A stretch of DNA of 64,000 bases from contig JAUMIR010000003.1 in assembly GCA_030847615.1 (NCBI GenBank), positions 20,403,001 through 20,467,000 on the forward strand, read 5' to 3'. The DNA comes from Gambelia wislizenii (taxonomy: Eukaryota > Chordata > Lepidosauria > Squamata > Crotaphytidae). The notes under the pieces were generated by a model. That model worked only from the letters and a program-made list of their open reading frames with translations. It was not told where the DNA came from and did not search any database. Below are positions 22,090 to 33,214 of this stretch, one piece after another. The position numbers were made by a program, and so were the translations under genes. Numbering within the stretch: position 1 is the first letter of the stretch; each line of letters opens with the position of its first letter.

Positions 22090-22510
22090 CACACTTTTTT
22101 CAACCCCCCTGCCTTTGCAATCACAATTAATGGGATGTTTGACAGGGCCTTCTCAGTGGCTGCCTCTGGGATCTGATACTCCACTCCTAGGAAAGCTAGA
22201 ATGGCCCTGTCTTTGTTGTTCTTCTATTTTTTTTAAAAAAAATCTGACAGGCTTTTGAGAACTGAAGGCTTTCAAGGAAAGAGCTTTTAGGAGTGTTTTA
22301 CTGTTTTAACTGTAATATTTTTAAAAGCTGTTCTTTTAACATTTTAATTGTATGTTCTAAATTCTTTATAGCATTGCCGATAGTTTAATTCTATTTTATG
22401 GTTGAACTTCTTTATTTTTTTAACTATGTTTCACTTGTTTCAATTTTTAAGCTGCCTTGAGTCCTGGTTTTGGAGAAATGGCAGTGTATAAGTAGAGATA
22501 TTCAAGGTAA
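22090..22510 (+). mobile_element. L2 LINE 3' end
   Basis: GGGCCTTCTCAGTGGCTGCC corresponds to the conserved C-terminal L2 block seen at about 1705. It is followed by a T-rich UTR and the terminus GCTGCCTTGAGTCCTGGTTT, then GGCAGTGTATAAGTAGA. Confidence 0.7.
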
Positions 22511-23844
22511 TGACAACAACAACAAACACATAGCTGTGTCACCATCAGTTGTGCACATGTGACATCCAGCATAAACTCACAGAGATATATTTATGCTATG
22601 CTAAAAGTATATAGGTCCTTAACAGTAATATAAATCTCTGTCATGTGAGCCTTCCACCACACACACACAATTTCCATGGAAGGGAAACTGACTATATTAG
22701 AAGCTGTTCATGATTGTTATTTGTAAGTCTTCACAGCTAATCAGGGATGTGAAACCATATCTCTTGCTAGCCCATTCATGTCCAGCACTGCATAATATTG
22801 GCTTTCCCTCTTAAATGTTCAGAAACTCCATAGTAAGAAACAGTAGTATGCTTCTACATGGGGGACAAGATTTTCCTGTTAGTAGGTGAAATAACTGTTG
22901 TACCATATTAAGCCCAGTGGGTGGTGGCAGGAGTCTCATTTTGCCACTGTGTGCCTCTTAAAGATCTTTTGCCTATGAACAGTAAGAGGAGAAGGGTGAA
23001 TGCAATGTGGAAAAAGATGTTTCTCCCCACAGGGCTGCATTTATCTGGGAAAAGAGGATTTCCTTTCATGGCGGAAAAAAGGCTCAAACCTAGTCACCAC
23101 TAGTAGCAGCTGTGAGCTCCAAACTGCTGCTTGCAAGTAACAAGTGGAACTTTCAAATACTGGAGATAACTAGAAGATGCAACATGCAGACTTTAGACTG
23201 AGCTATGAATCACTAAGTTGCTGTCTCAAATATTTCCCTTGCCATGAACTCACTAAGTAGCCTTTATAAAGTTACTGTACTGTCAGCTGCACTCTATGAA
23301 ATCTACGTGGGGGGGGGCACAATAACCAGTCATCTCTCATTGTGGAAACAGTGATATCACAGGCATTAGAGAAAACTGGGATTCAATGTCTCCTTGGCTT
23401 GTTTTCATTGATGGGAGCTCCCCGTCAATTAAAAGCACCACATTACTAACTGCTGCAGCACAGGAGCAGAACGTGATGACAATGAGGGTGTGTGAAACTG
23501 GGTCCCATTCATGGGACAGGAACATCGTCCTGGTATTCTGGTAATTTACTTTTTGGACACATCTGAGAAACTCCAAACAAGGTTGAGGTTTTGCCCATCA
23601 CAAGAAAAAAAGAACTTATGGTTCCTACAAAGAAATAAGCAAGGGTGTTGACACTGGAAACTAAAAGGGTAAATTCTGACATGATGTAAAGTGAAGTAAT
23701 GGGGAGGCAACTGAAACAAAATCTATTGTTGTAAATTTTGGGGAAAGTGTGTTACTTCCATGGCACAGATGAGAATTTTGGCAAAATTAGTAATTTCACA
23801 ATTTTGTGATGCCGTTCTCCAATTTTTTAAAATATAAAATGCAT
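22511..23844. other. Mostly unassigned; possible MITE remnant at 23380-23560
   Basis: The segment CTGGGTCCCATTCATGGGACAGGAA at about 23500 resembles 185-210 (CTGGGACCCATTTGTGGGACAG), and both follow a CTGCTGCAGC/AGCTGCAGAA block, so they may be copies of one foldback family. No other feature is supported. Confidence 0.35.
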
Positions 23845-24083
23845 GCATTGGGGTCTAAATATCCTAAAGGCACCAGGGTTCTGGCTGATCTTGGAAGCTA
23901 AGCAGGGTCAGCCCTGGTTAGTATTAGATGGTAGGCCACCAAGGAATACCAGGTGTTGTAGGCAATATTTCAGAGAAAGGAACTGGCAAAACAACCTCTG
24001 AGTATTCCTTGCCTAAGAAAAACCTATGTGGTCACTGTAAGCTGGCAGGTGACTTGAAGGCACACACACACACACACACACAT
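23845..24083 (+). repeat. 5S rRNA-derived SINE
   Basis: The 5' leader CTAAATATCCTAAAGGCACC is followed by the 5S-like TCTTGGAAGCTAAGCAGGGT and CAGCCCTGGTTAGTATTAGATGG. The body is GAACTGGCAAAACAACCTCT and CCTTGCCTAAGAAAAACC, then a RTE-like end and (CA)n. This is the most complete 5S SINE here. Confidence 0.9.
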
Positions 24084-24364
24084 TATAGGAAAATGTATGC
24101 AAACATGGATATGGGCCTGTCCAAAGTATTACTGAAAAGTGAGATCCCTTGCAACAGAATACCTCACTTATTACCTGTTTGGACTTTCTAGCAAAGCATT
24201 TGCAATCCACATGGACCTCTCCGCCCAGCAGGGAGGGGAGGGGAGATGAAGGAAGCTGTGTATGCAATTTGACCAATCAACATTCAGATTTCACAATGTT
24301 ATAGATAATTGGCCAGCCATCAATCTCTTCTGTGTCTTTGCTCATTACTAGCCCTGCAGACCTG

Positions 24365-24505
24365 GGCCCTGTTTACACTGCAGAAATTCAGCAGTTAGAC
24401 ACCATTTCATCCACCATAGTTCTATCCTATGGAATCCTGATATTTATAGTTTTGTGAGGTATTTTGCCTTTTTTGTCAGAGAACGCTGGTGCCTTACATG
24501 ATTTC
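24365..24505. mobile_element. Half of a palindromic MITE
   Basis: The left end GGCCCTGTTTACACTGCAGA and the core CTATCCTATGGAATCCTGAT match the 220-bp palindromic class. The right arm is missing or unrecognisable. Confidence 0.6.
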
Positions 24506-24559
24506 TTTTTAAGATCAAAAACAGGATGCCACAATCTGAGGACTGGAAGAATTAGCAAC

Positions 24560-24936
24560 TAAGACCTTGTTTAGATGTGCTATTTACTCCATCTTGTCCC
24601 CATCTTGGAGTGCTGCTGTTCAAATAACACAGGCCTCTTGCCCCATTTTGCTGCTGGGCTGTCATCATGACACCTGGGGCAGCAAAATACCCAGGAAGAA
24701 TTGCCTTTTTAATGATAACCTGGATTGGGCCCCACGGGAATGCAGGAGACCATTCTGGCACACTGTCCCATCTCTGCATCTGCCACTGCTTCCGTCTGTG
24801 GGGTTGGCTGCAGACATGAGCCAGTGTGTCTGTGTGGACTCCTCCTTGTTTTGTGCAGATAATGGGGGGAGCAATCGGTCTGCTCCGGGGTCAGAATATG
24901 CTGAAGGGAAGTCAGCATATTCTGGCCTGTGAAGTT
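24560..24936. mobile_element. Possible relative of the 50.9-kb DNA element
   Basis: The left side ACCTTGTTTAGATGTGCTAT resembles the left end of 50863, and CAGCATATTCTGGCCTGTGA resembles CAGCATATCCTGGCTTATGC near its right end. The inner hairpin TCAGAATATGCTGA/TCAGCATATTCTG (24891-24929) is strong. Ends are not sharp. Confidence 0.5.
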
Positions 24937-25309
24937 GAACCCTAAATTGGCCAGTTCCATCCCTCCCAATATCAGCCATTAATATTTTGTCTGAGATTGA
25001 TGTGTCATTGGGCACTGGAGAAAGGAGTATCCGTGCCCTTCCTTTCTTTCGTACTTAATTGAGAAATGTCAGATAATTTGAAAACAAAACAAAGCAAAAC
25101 ATAATTGTTCAATGTGTTGGTAAGCAGCACAGAGGGAAATTCAGCAAGGAGAATCCCCCCTCCTTTCTCTGGCCCCTACTTTTTGTGGGGTGGAGAGAAA
25201 AATCTCTGCTGGAGCTGTGGCATTACTAAGGCTCATGTCACCCCTCACTACGAAGGTGTCACCTGGTGTGGCTGGTGTCTCTGTGCCCCTGTAGTGTCGC
25301 CACTGCCCT

Positions 25310-25790
25310 GGAGATCGTAAGACTTGGGGAAGTTCACATGGGGAGATATATGCTTTCAAATAGTCTGGACCTAATCCATATAAGGCTTTATAGGCCATAA
25401 CCAGCATTTTGAATTGTGCCCAGAAATGTATCAATAAACTGTTTCAACAAGGAGTTATATGCTCCCAATAACCAGATCTGATCAGCAGTCTAGCCATAAC
25501 ATTTTGGACTTGCTGAAGTTTTCAAACTGTTTCCAAAGGCAGCTCCATATAGAGTACATGACTGTAATCCAAATGGGGTATAATCAAGATATGTGTTACT
25601 GTGGCCAGGTGTGATATCTCCAGAAACAGGTACAGCTGGTAGAGTGGTTTTAATTGTGCAAATGCATTCTTGGATATAGCCAAAACCTGTGCCTTCTGGC
25701 TCAAGACTGAGTCCAAGAGTACACCCAAGGAATGAACTTCAGTTTTTAGTAGGTTTAATGCCTGTTTCCTGATCTGCCTTCAAACTCCTA
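25310..25790 (-). pseudogene. L2 LINE RT C-terminal fragment
   Basis: Read on the minus strand from 25728: GVLLDSVLSQKAQVLAISKN, AFAQLKPLYQLYLFLEISHL and ATVTHILIIPHLDYSHVLYM, then QQVQNVMARLLIRSGY and FKMLVMAYKALYGLGPDYLK. This is the standard L2 pol C-terminal region. One stop and a frame change lie near 25430-25520. Its 5' end directly abuts the 3'-truncated CR1 at about 25790, both on the minus strand. The 3' end near 25310 lacks a recognisable L2 terminus. Confidence 0.85.
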
Positions 25791-26885
25791 ATGTTGAGGT
25801 GGAATCTCTGTTCCTGGAGCTTGCATCCATTGCTCCGTGTTCCAATCTCTGGAGCAGCAGAAAACAAGCTTGCTTCATCCTCAACATGACACCCCTTCAA
25901 ATACTTAAAAAGGGCTATCATATCGCCTCTTAACCGTCTTTTTTCCAGGCTAAACATACCCAGCTCCCTGAGTCTCTCCTCATAAGGCATGGTTTCCAGA
26001 CCTTTCACCATTTTAGTCACCCTCCTCTGGGCACGCTCCAATTTGTCCATATCCTTTTTGAATTGTGGTGCCCAGAACTGGACACAGTATTCTAGGTGAG
26101 GTCTGACCAAGGCAGAATAGAGCGACACTATTACTTCCCTTGATCTGGACACTATACTTCTATTGATGCAGCCCAAAATCGCATTGGCCTTTTTAGCTGC
26201 CGCATCACACTGTTGACTCATGTTCAACTTGTGGTCTACTAGGACTCCTAGATTCCTTTCACATGTAGTCTCATTCAGCCAGTTCTCCCCCATCCTATAT
26301 CTATGCATTTCATTTTTTCACCCTAAGTGCAGTACCTTACATTTCTCCGTATTGAATTTCATTTTGTTAGCTTTGGCCCAGCTCTCCAGTTTATCCAGGT
26401 CATCTTGAATTTTGATCCTGTCCTCCAGGGTATTAGCTACACTTCCTAATTTGGTGTCATCTGCAAATTTGGTAAGTATACCCCTAATTCCCTCATCCAA
26501 GTCATTGATAAAGATGTTGAATAGCACTGGGCCTAGGACAGAACCCTGTGGCACCGAACTGGTCATATCTTTCCAAGATGAAGAGGAGCCATTGCTGAGC
26601 ACCCTTTGGGTTCGGCCGGTCAACCAATTACAAATCCATTGAACTGTTAACTCATCTAGCCCACATTTTACAAGCTTGTTTGCAAGAATGTCATGGGGAA
26701 CCTTGTCAAAGGCCTTACTGAAATCAAGGTATGCAATATCCATAGCGTTCCCTTCATCTACCAAGCTGGTAATTTTATCAAAAAAAGAGATCAGATTAGT
26801 CTGGCATGACTTGTTACTCTGAAACCCATGTTGACTTATGGCATTGCCTTCTAAATATTCACAGACTCTCTGTTATTAGGCATGC
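25791..26885 (-). pseudogene. CR1 LINE RT fragment, 3'-truncated
   Basis: The frame 26764-26318 reads YLDFSKAFDKVPHDILANKL, then TGRTQRVLSNGSSSSWKD, GSVLGPVLFNIFINDLDEG and FADDTKLGS. After one stop (in LG*KNEM, where the copy at 41.4 kb has CGG) the frame 26308-25740 continues with CERNLGVLVDHKLNMSQQCD and [15 protein letters not shown], up to RFHLNIR. The catalytic motif A Asp (YLDF) and motif C FADD are both kept. Unlike ordinary 5'-truncated CR1 copies it lacks the 3' end and joins L2 sequence. It is very similar to the CR1 at 41.04-42.19 kb. Confidence 0.9.
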
Positions 26886-27561
26886 TTGAAGTTATTAGGC
26901 ATTCTGACTGGGGAATTCTGGGAGTTGTAGTCCAAAAATGTTTCCCAAGCTCTGGGAACAATACGCCATTGGGAGATAGGCATCAATGTGTATATAACAG
27001 TATATACGTTTGTAGGTGCAGCTTAATCTCATGCAATCCAAAGTCTACCATGTTACTGCCCCCTTCTTATATTTGGGCTAGCTGAGTTGTGCTACTTAAC
27101 AGGTGTGGCTTGTACAAGGACTTCGTTTGGATGAGGCTCAGACTCCGATAATCAACTATGTTGTTACCACACATATCGTATGTAATAGCTAGGGAGACAT
27201 TATTGTTCCCTGAAAATCAATGGTGGAAGCAATTGTAACATTAGCATGTTTAAAGTCATTAGCAGTTAAATGCATATTATCAATTCTTAATGAATGTTGG
27301 ACTAATAAAAGGGCACTAATTCCTCTTCCTGCCTTAATTACTCTTTCAGCCCCATTAATGATAACATTGATCCATAGAGTCATCCCCCAATTATCAAATA
27401 TGTTCTAGAAAAGCAAATCAAATCTTTCTTTCCCCATTAATTTGTCCAACAGTGCTTTCCCCCACCTTTTTAATGCATGAAACCAGACCAGAAAAGGTTT
27501 CTAGATCCATCTAGATCCAATATGTACCAATAAACTATTTTTTCCCAAGGCAGATGGTTAG
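26886..27561. other. No recognised feature
   Basis: Nothing supported. Confidence 0.4.
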
Positions 27562-27712
27562 GGACTTTATCAGACAAGGCAAAAATTGTATCATTATGAT
27601 GCAATAATAATATAATGGGCTGAAGTTATCAGATAACATTGTCCTCCCCCTGTGGTCATCATGTGCACCAGCTGGAAATAAGCCATCACTTTTTATTCAT
27701 GGGCCACATGAA
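27562..27712. mobile_element. Left half of a GGACTTTATCAGAC foldback MITE
   Basis: GGACTTTATCAGACAAGGCA, an ATTATGATGC block, GGGCTGAAGTTATCAGAT and CCATCACTTTTTATTCATGG follow in the same order as the right arm, reversed, and loop of the element at 49384-49675. The other arm is absent. Confidence 0.65.
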
Positions 27713-28741
27713 ATTCTGTCACAACATTTCCTACTTTATTTGCTAGCCTTGTGTGAATGCTTGAAGCCTGTGTGTGTGTGAATATTGTTATTATCATTTT
27801 CTCAAGACCAAATTATTGCACTATATAGCTTAATGTCTCCTCATTACTACCAGTAAACATGGGTTAAAAGATCCTGCTATCTGTTACCCCCTCTTGCATA
27901 GCCAAGCTGAGTATATTAATTCTCCAAATTAATATTGATATTTGGAGGGCCCTTAAGACCCCTGAGCATTTAGGGTATCAAAGGGGACTTGTGAAGGCTA
28001 CAGCCTGTTTAGGGGATTCTGGGAAGCACCATAGTAAATGGTAACATCAGCCAATTCAGGGCACTTGTTATTATCCAATGGTGTTAATTGCACACTAACA
28101 CCATGACACACTAGCAACAAATGAAGGCCAGTGTAACAAACCAGACACCCCATGGTTGCAATCCTGTATTGGTCAACATAGCATAATAGTTCTACGTGCA
28201 GAAATATGTCATGCTGAGCCATTTACCACTTCCTTGATCTACAACAGGGTTGCTGAATCACCCCACTTGTGGTCATTCATGCCTGAGGAGAATGAGTGGG
28301 TTCATAGAATTACACCATCTGCTGAGGTCTAACACAGGCTCAGGAGCTGAGGTAATCATTTCATGCCTGGTTAAAGGGACATAGACAGTTGTTTTTACAA
28401 TCTCCTCTGGTCTCCTATAGGCATGGATGGCTGTGAGTGTGGAGCTTCAGTCACCAAAGATCAGAGGGGGGTGTCTTTGGTTACTGTAGAGAAAGAAAGG
28501 GAATACCAGTCTCCATAATGACCAAAACAAGATATACACAGGCATAGGGGTTATGTGTGTATGCCACTAAGAAGATGCAGCCATAGGGTGTGTAGGAAAA
28601 AAATCCAAAGAGATCCAAACAGTTTGCAAGACAATTATGATGGGTAAGGCTATCCTTATGCATGGGTGCAGCTTTGTAACTGCCTCAGGTAGATGGTGGA
28701 TTTACCCATGATAATGATGCACTGACTTGACTTGACTCACA
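27713..28741. other. No recognised feature
   Basis: Nothing supported. Confidence 0.4.
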
Positions 28742-29137
28742 GCCATGCCCTGTGAGGAGCGACTTAGGGAGCTGGGTATGTTTAGCCTGGAGAAGAGAAA
28801 GTTAAGAGGTGACATGATAGCCATGTTTAAATATTTGAAAGCATGTCATATTGAAGAGGGAGCAAACTGGTTTTCTGCTGCTCCAGAAACTGCAATACAG
28901 AGCAATGGACTCAAACTACAAGAAAAGAGATTCCATCTAAACATTAGGAAGAACTTCCTGATTGTAAGAGCTGTTTGACAGTGGAATACACTGCCTTGGA
29001 GTGTGGTGGAGTCTCCTTCTTTGGGGGTTTTTAAACAGAGGCTGGATGGCCATCTGTCTGGGTTGCTTTGAGTGCATTCCTGCATGGCAGGGGGTTGGAC
29101 TGGATGGCCCTTGTGGTCTCTTCCAGTTCTAGGATGA
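28742..29137 (+). mobile_element. CR1 LINE 3' end (5'-truncated)
   Basis: The plus-strand frame MPCEERLRELGMFSLEKRKL, then RGDMIAMFKYLKACH and RFHLNIRKNFLIVRAV, is the CR1 C terminus. It is interrupted by a stop (AV*QWNTLPW) and followed by the CR1 3' UTR up to CTCTTCCAGTTCTAGGA. Confidence 0.9.
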
Positions 29138-29251
29138 GAATGTCAGAGAGAGGAAAAATGTAAAGACAGAATAGTAAGGTGCCTGAGAAAGAACACCTGC
29201 TTTATTTCCAGCCCCCCTTTAATAATTCATTTTAATATATGTTACTTTAAT

Positions 29252-29333
29252 TTAAAAATAAATTTATTTATTTATTTATTTTAGTAAGGTGGACTGCAAA
29301 ATAAATAAATAAATAAATAAATAAATAAAATGT
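29252..29333. repeat. (TTTA)n/(AAAT)n microsatellite pair
   Basis: TTTATTTATTTATTTAT at about 29265-29281 is followed after 20 bp by (AAAT)n at 29299-29330, so the two can pair as a hairpin. Confidence 0.8.
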
Positions 29334-29814
29334 GGCAATGCGGAGTGTTTCTTTTTAGGATTCCAGCCAGCCATGCAGCTCACTCTTTTTCCAGGACATT
29401 ATGACCAGAATTCTATTGATGACATATGGTTATGTAGCATGGGGTTGATGCAAACACATGTGCTTTTAAGTTTTTTGCACAATGAGGTACTCAGTACTTC
29501 TTCATGAAGACTGATATGTTTTTTTTTTAATGGGTATGGGTAATGGGTAATGGGGTTTGATGAGCTTCTGGAAGAGCATTTTGGATTTTCATGGGCCTCA
29601 CATTGTCCAACCCTGCTTTAGCTCTTTGTGCTCCATTCAAAACCTCCCCCCACCCTGTCTTGCCCCAGGAAGGGGGCTGCTGCTACTTCCTAGTGGGAAG
29701 GGGAAGGAGTGGCAAGATAATTCAGATGAAGAAGAGGCTGCTGTGGGCTCCTGGGAAAGAAAATGGAGGGTGAATTCCATATATGAGTGCACCATTATTT
29801 CTCCCTTCTGCTTT

Positions 29815-29990
29815 AAGCTGAGACCAATTGCTTCTTCCTTGTCTGAATTACTTCTCCCCCTCCATTGTGTCTCCTTTCCCCTTCAAACTGAGACCAACTG
29901 CTGCTTCATTGCCTAAACTGCATTTCCCCCTCCATTGTGTCTCACTTCCCCTTCAAGCTGAGACTGCTGCTTTTTTCTCTGAATTGCCTC
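29815..29990. repeat. 70-bp minisatellite, about 2.5 copies
   Basis: Units begin at 29815, 29885 and 29955 with A(A/G)(G/A)CTGAGAC, and contain CCCCCTCCATTGTGTCTC at a constant offset. The third unit is partial. Confidence 0.85.
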
Positions 29991-31125
29991 CTCACTGGTA
30001 AGCAGCAGGGGCCCCTTCTGGGGCAAGACAACTGCTGGGACAGAGGGAGGACAAAGAGCTGCATGAGTTGGATCTTGGCTACTCTGTCCATATCCTGTGA
30101 TACATGTCTTCCACACAACAGCTTCTCAGCTTCATTTTCCCCCAGAACATAAAAGTGGAAGCATCCAATAGCTCCCACCACTGCCAAATTTCACCCCATA
30201 GTCTTTATCCATCATTCCCTAAAGTGGACTTACACATTGCTCCATCACAGCACCTTTTACTTTACTTTCTTTTAACATTCTCTAGTTGACTGAAAGTACA
30301 TCTCAAACACCATTAAAATGTTTGGCAAAGTTTCCCCTGAGGGATTGCAGTCTGAGTGGCAAGAGGCTAAGTCATTAGTCACCCATTTGGATCCTGTCCT
30401 TTTAGCCAAATGTATCACTGTTATAAATGGTTTTTTAAAAATGCTTTTACTTAAACCATAACATCATGCAAAAATTACAACTGTCTTTCTCCTGACTGTT
30501 AAGAGCCTTTCATTATTGCTTTCTTTCTATTTAAGTGGACAGAATATTATCAAAATCTCTGTGGTCCCGGATTCAGAAAGCAAAGCAACAAAAGGCGATT
30601 GGGCATCAGAAAATTGTGTCCACTGTAAGTCACAAACTGGCACAACCTCTGGGGGTTCAGAAAAAACAGGCAGCACTTTGATTTTTTCAAAACTTGAACT
30701 CCCTCTTATGCACATTTCATCAGTATAGAAGAGGCTTTGAAAAAGTGGGACCTTTTGCTGACATCTTTTAGGGAAAAAGTAAATCTGTAATTCCTTGATG
30801 GATTTGATGTTACAGGCTGCAGGGTCTTCAGCTATGGAGTGGACAGTTTTCAATGCAAATCCTTACACTGTTGTTTTTCTGAAACATTAGTGACTTCAGC
30901 AAAGGGTATTTTCTTTTTTTCTTTTTTTTTTAATAACTCAAGAGCCTTTGTTTTCTTTCTAAATAAACTGAACATATCCACCTGTCAGCACACTATTATC
31001 AAAATGGAAGAATAATTCTGCAGTTAAACATAGTTTCTGGTCCTATTTTCCCTAACTAAAAGAATGAACTGGTAGCTCCATTTGCACCAAAGTGAGAGTT
31101 GCTGTATTCAAATGTATAATCAAGG
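29991..31125. other. No recognised feature
   Basis: Nothing supported beyond a T-rich tract near 30910-30935. Confidence 0.4.
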
Positions 31126-31171
31126 GACTACAACACGGAGCAATGGATGCAAGCTCCAGGAAAAGCAGAAA
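31126..31171 (+). mobile_element. CR1 LINE, left piece of an interrupted copy
   Basis: ACACGGAGCAATGGATGCAA then GCTCCAGGAA matches the CR1 at 41925-41955 (ACACGGAGCAGTGGGTGCAA). The CR1 resumes at 34949 with TTCCAGGAACAGAAG. The overlapping CCAGGAA(A/C)AG is the likely target duplication of the LINE between them. Confidence 0.75.
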
Positions 31172-31905
31172 GATGGAAGAGTAGAAAAGAAGGCTTTCAG
31201 GCTGTGTGGGCTTTATGCTCCTGTAAAATATGCTGAACGGAAAAAGTTTTGGGGGTATTTAAAAGATCAGTGTAACACTCGGCAGCATCTTATTATCGTA
31301 GGAGGTTTCAATAACAAGGCAAGGGTGATGGACAGGAGTGCTTATGCAGACCAGAAAGAGCAGACAAAGTTGTCCCTGCCCAAACCCCTAACAGCAGAAG
31401 AAAGAGAGTTGGAATCTTTTCTAGAGAAGCAAGGTCTTAAGGATGCAGCTCTTGACATGGAGAATGAGTTAGAATTTTTTCCTGTTTATTGCAGAAAGGC
31501 TTTTGGTTCGGATGTTCCCCCAATGGAAGGAGTTCGATTTACTCATTATCACAAAACCTCAGCCAGCAGAATAGACCGTGTGAGGACAGTGAAGGAAATG
31601 AAGGTGGAAAAGTGCACTGTTATGATCACTCCTTGGTCAGATCATGGGCTCTTGGCTGTAGAGTTCAGTATAGGTCAGGTTTACCCCAAAGGGAGACCTC
31701 TCTGGAGGTTACACCCTAATTTTTTGGAAGATGTGGCATGTAAAGAGCGTATTGCCTCAGCACTAGCCCACAGCCTAACTCTTGCTGACATGATTTGTGC
31801 AGGTGGTGGGAACGTGTGAAGCGCACGGTTTGGGCCACTAGCCAGGCTTACGAGACCAATGTTAATGGGAGACAGATTCAGGAGTATCATTTGGCCATTT
31901 ATCAT
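31172..31905 (+). pseudogene. Tx1-like endonuclease, C-terminal part
   Basis: The frame continuing from the CR1 shard reads LCGLYAPVKYAERKKFWGYL (the YAP motif), IIVGGFNNKARVMDRSA (normally GGDFN), a GVRFTHYH motif, ASRIDRV and TPWSDHGLLAVEF (the SDH catalytic motif). In APE-type endonucleases YAP, GDFN and SDH surround the active site; here the GDFN Asp is missing, so nicking activity is probably lost. The frame stays open to 31819; a stop at 31907-31909 and a frame change separate it from the RT part. The first 30 or so residues of the open frame come from CR1 and flanking DNA. Confidence 0.85.
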
Positions 31906-31907
31906 TT

Positions 31908-33214
31908 TTGAAGTGTCATTATCGATTGAACCAAGGTGTTCCTTTTTCAGAACAAGAGCTTAACTGGGCGAAGGGAGCAATAGCAAGATTTTGCCGAAAG
32001 CAAAGACAAAACAGAAAGGGGAGTACAAATTTCAGGACTCAAGGTGGTGTGGTCGACGTGGATGAGTGGGCAGGCACCCGGAGTCCAAGGGCTCCTATCG
32101 AATTAAATGGTTTGAGGGCCTCTGAGTCAGACCCTATTGCATTTAGACCAAGTGAGATGCTGGATATCATGGAGGGATATTACAGGCAGTTATATGCTTG
32201 GAAGAACATAGATATAGAAGAGATAAAGGTTTTTTTCCAAGCTTTTTCAGAGGACCAGGTGGGCACCCTCTATAAGGGTTTGAGTCCAGATGACAGGAAG
32301 AGGTTGGTCTCTCCTATAGAAGAGCAAGAAGTTCATGAGGTCATAGTTCAGGGGAAGGGTAAGTCGGCCCCTGGCCCAGATGGCCTCAGTTGGAATTTTT
32401 ATAAAGTTTACAGGAAGTGGATTGTTCCCCCTTTAACCACTTTGTTTAATTTTTTGTGGGGTAATAATGAGCTCCCTGAGACGTTTTATCAAGGGGTCTT
32501 GATTTTTTCCCCAAAGGAGGCGATCCTACCCTCCCAAAAAACTGGCGCCCCATAGCTCTGACCAACGTAAACTACCACACGTTGGCAAAAATACTGAACA
32601 ATCGGTTGGCTAAGGTGGCTGATAAGATTGTGACGGAAGAACAGTCTAGTGCTGTGCCGGGTAGGACTATTGTAGACTCTCTTTGTTTTTTTTGGGAAGT
32701 GTTCCAACTCAGCAAGGAGGGAGCTTGGACTGGTCAAATCCTACAGGTTGACCAGATGAAAGCTTTTGACAATGTGCCAGAGAGATTTATTGGTTTAGTT
32801 AAATTGTTTTATAGGGATGCAGAGATGGTTTTGCAAGTTAATAGTCATAGAGGAAAGAGGATTAAGTTAAATTCTGGGGTGAGGCAAGGTTGTCCACTGA
32901 GCCCTCTCTTGTATGTTATTGCTTTGGATGCTCTCCTGTGTAAGATTAGTTTAGACAAAAGCATCTTGGGGATCCAAATCCCACGTCCGTTGGACAGTTT
33001 TTCGAGGTTAGTTCAGTGTGAATCTGTTAAATTTGTTGCCCATACTGATGATGTGTCCCTCTTGGTTAAGGACAGGATGGAAGTTAGAAAGATTAAAGAT
33101 GCTTTTGAGGCCTACGGTCGAGTTTCTGGTGCTCGACGTAACATGGAAAAGAGTTTTTTGATCAGAATTTTTGCTGCAGAGGACAAGATGACAAGATCTA
33201 AAGGATGTAGTTGA
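31908..33214 (+). pseudogene. Tx1-like reverse transcriptase
   Basis: Two frames, 31908-32555 and 32582-33214, with a frameshift near 32515. The first gives a linker and then GKGKSAPGPDGLSWNFYKVY and LFNFLWGNNELPETFYQGVL; across the shift KNWRPIALTNVNYHTLAKIL follows. The second gives EEQSSAVPGRTIVDSLCFFW, QVDQMKAFDNVPERFIGLVK (motif A present but about 20 residues after KAFD missing), NSGVRQGCPLSPLLYVIALD (motif B) and VAHTDDVSLLVKD (motif C; normally AYADD, here HTDD, both Asp kept). The polymerase is therefore damaged by a deletion and two frame changes. Confidence 0.9.

Noticed and set aside
23880..23990. 5S rRNA gene
   Set aside because: 5S-like head but with a foreign leader, a SINE body, an RTE-like tail and several diverged copies, so it is a retroposon.
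24709..25015. Overlapping frames at 24.6-25.0 kb as a gene
   Set aside because: Frames open on both strands in a region that looks like a non-autonomous DNA element with an internal hairpin.
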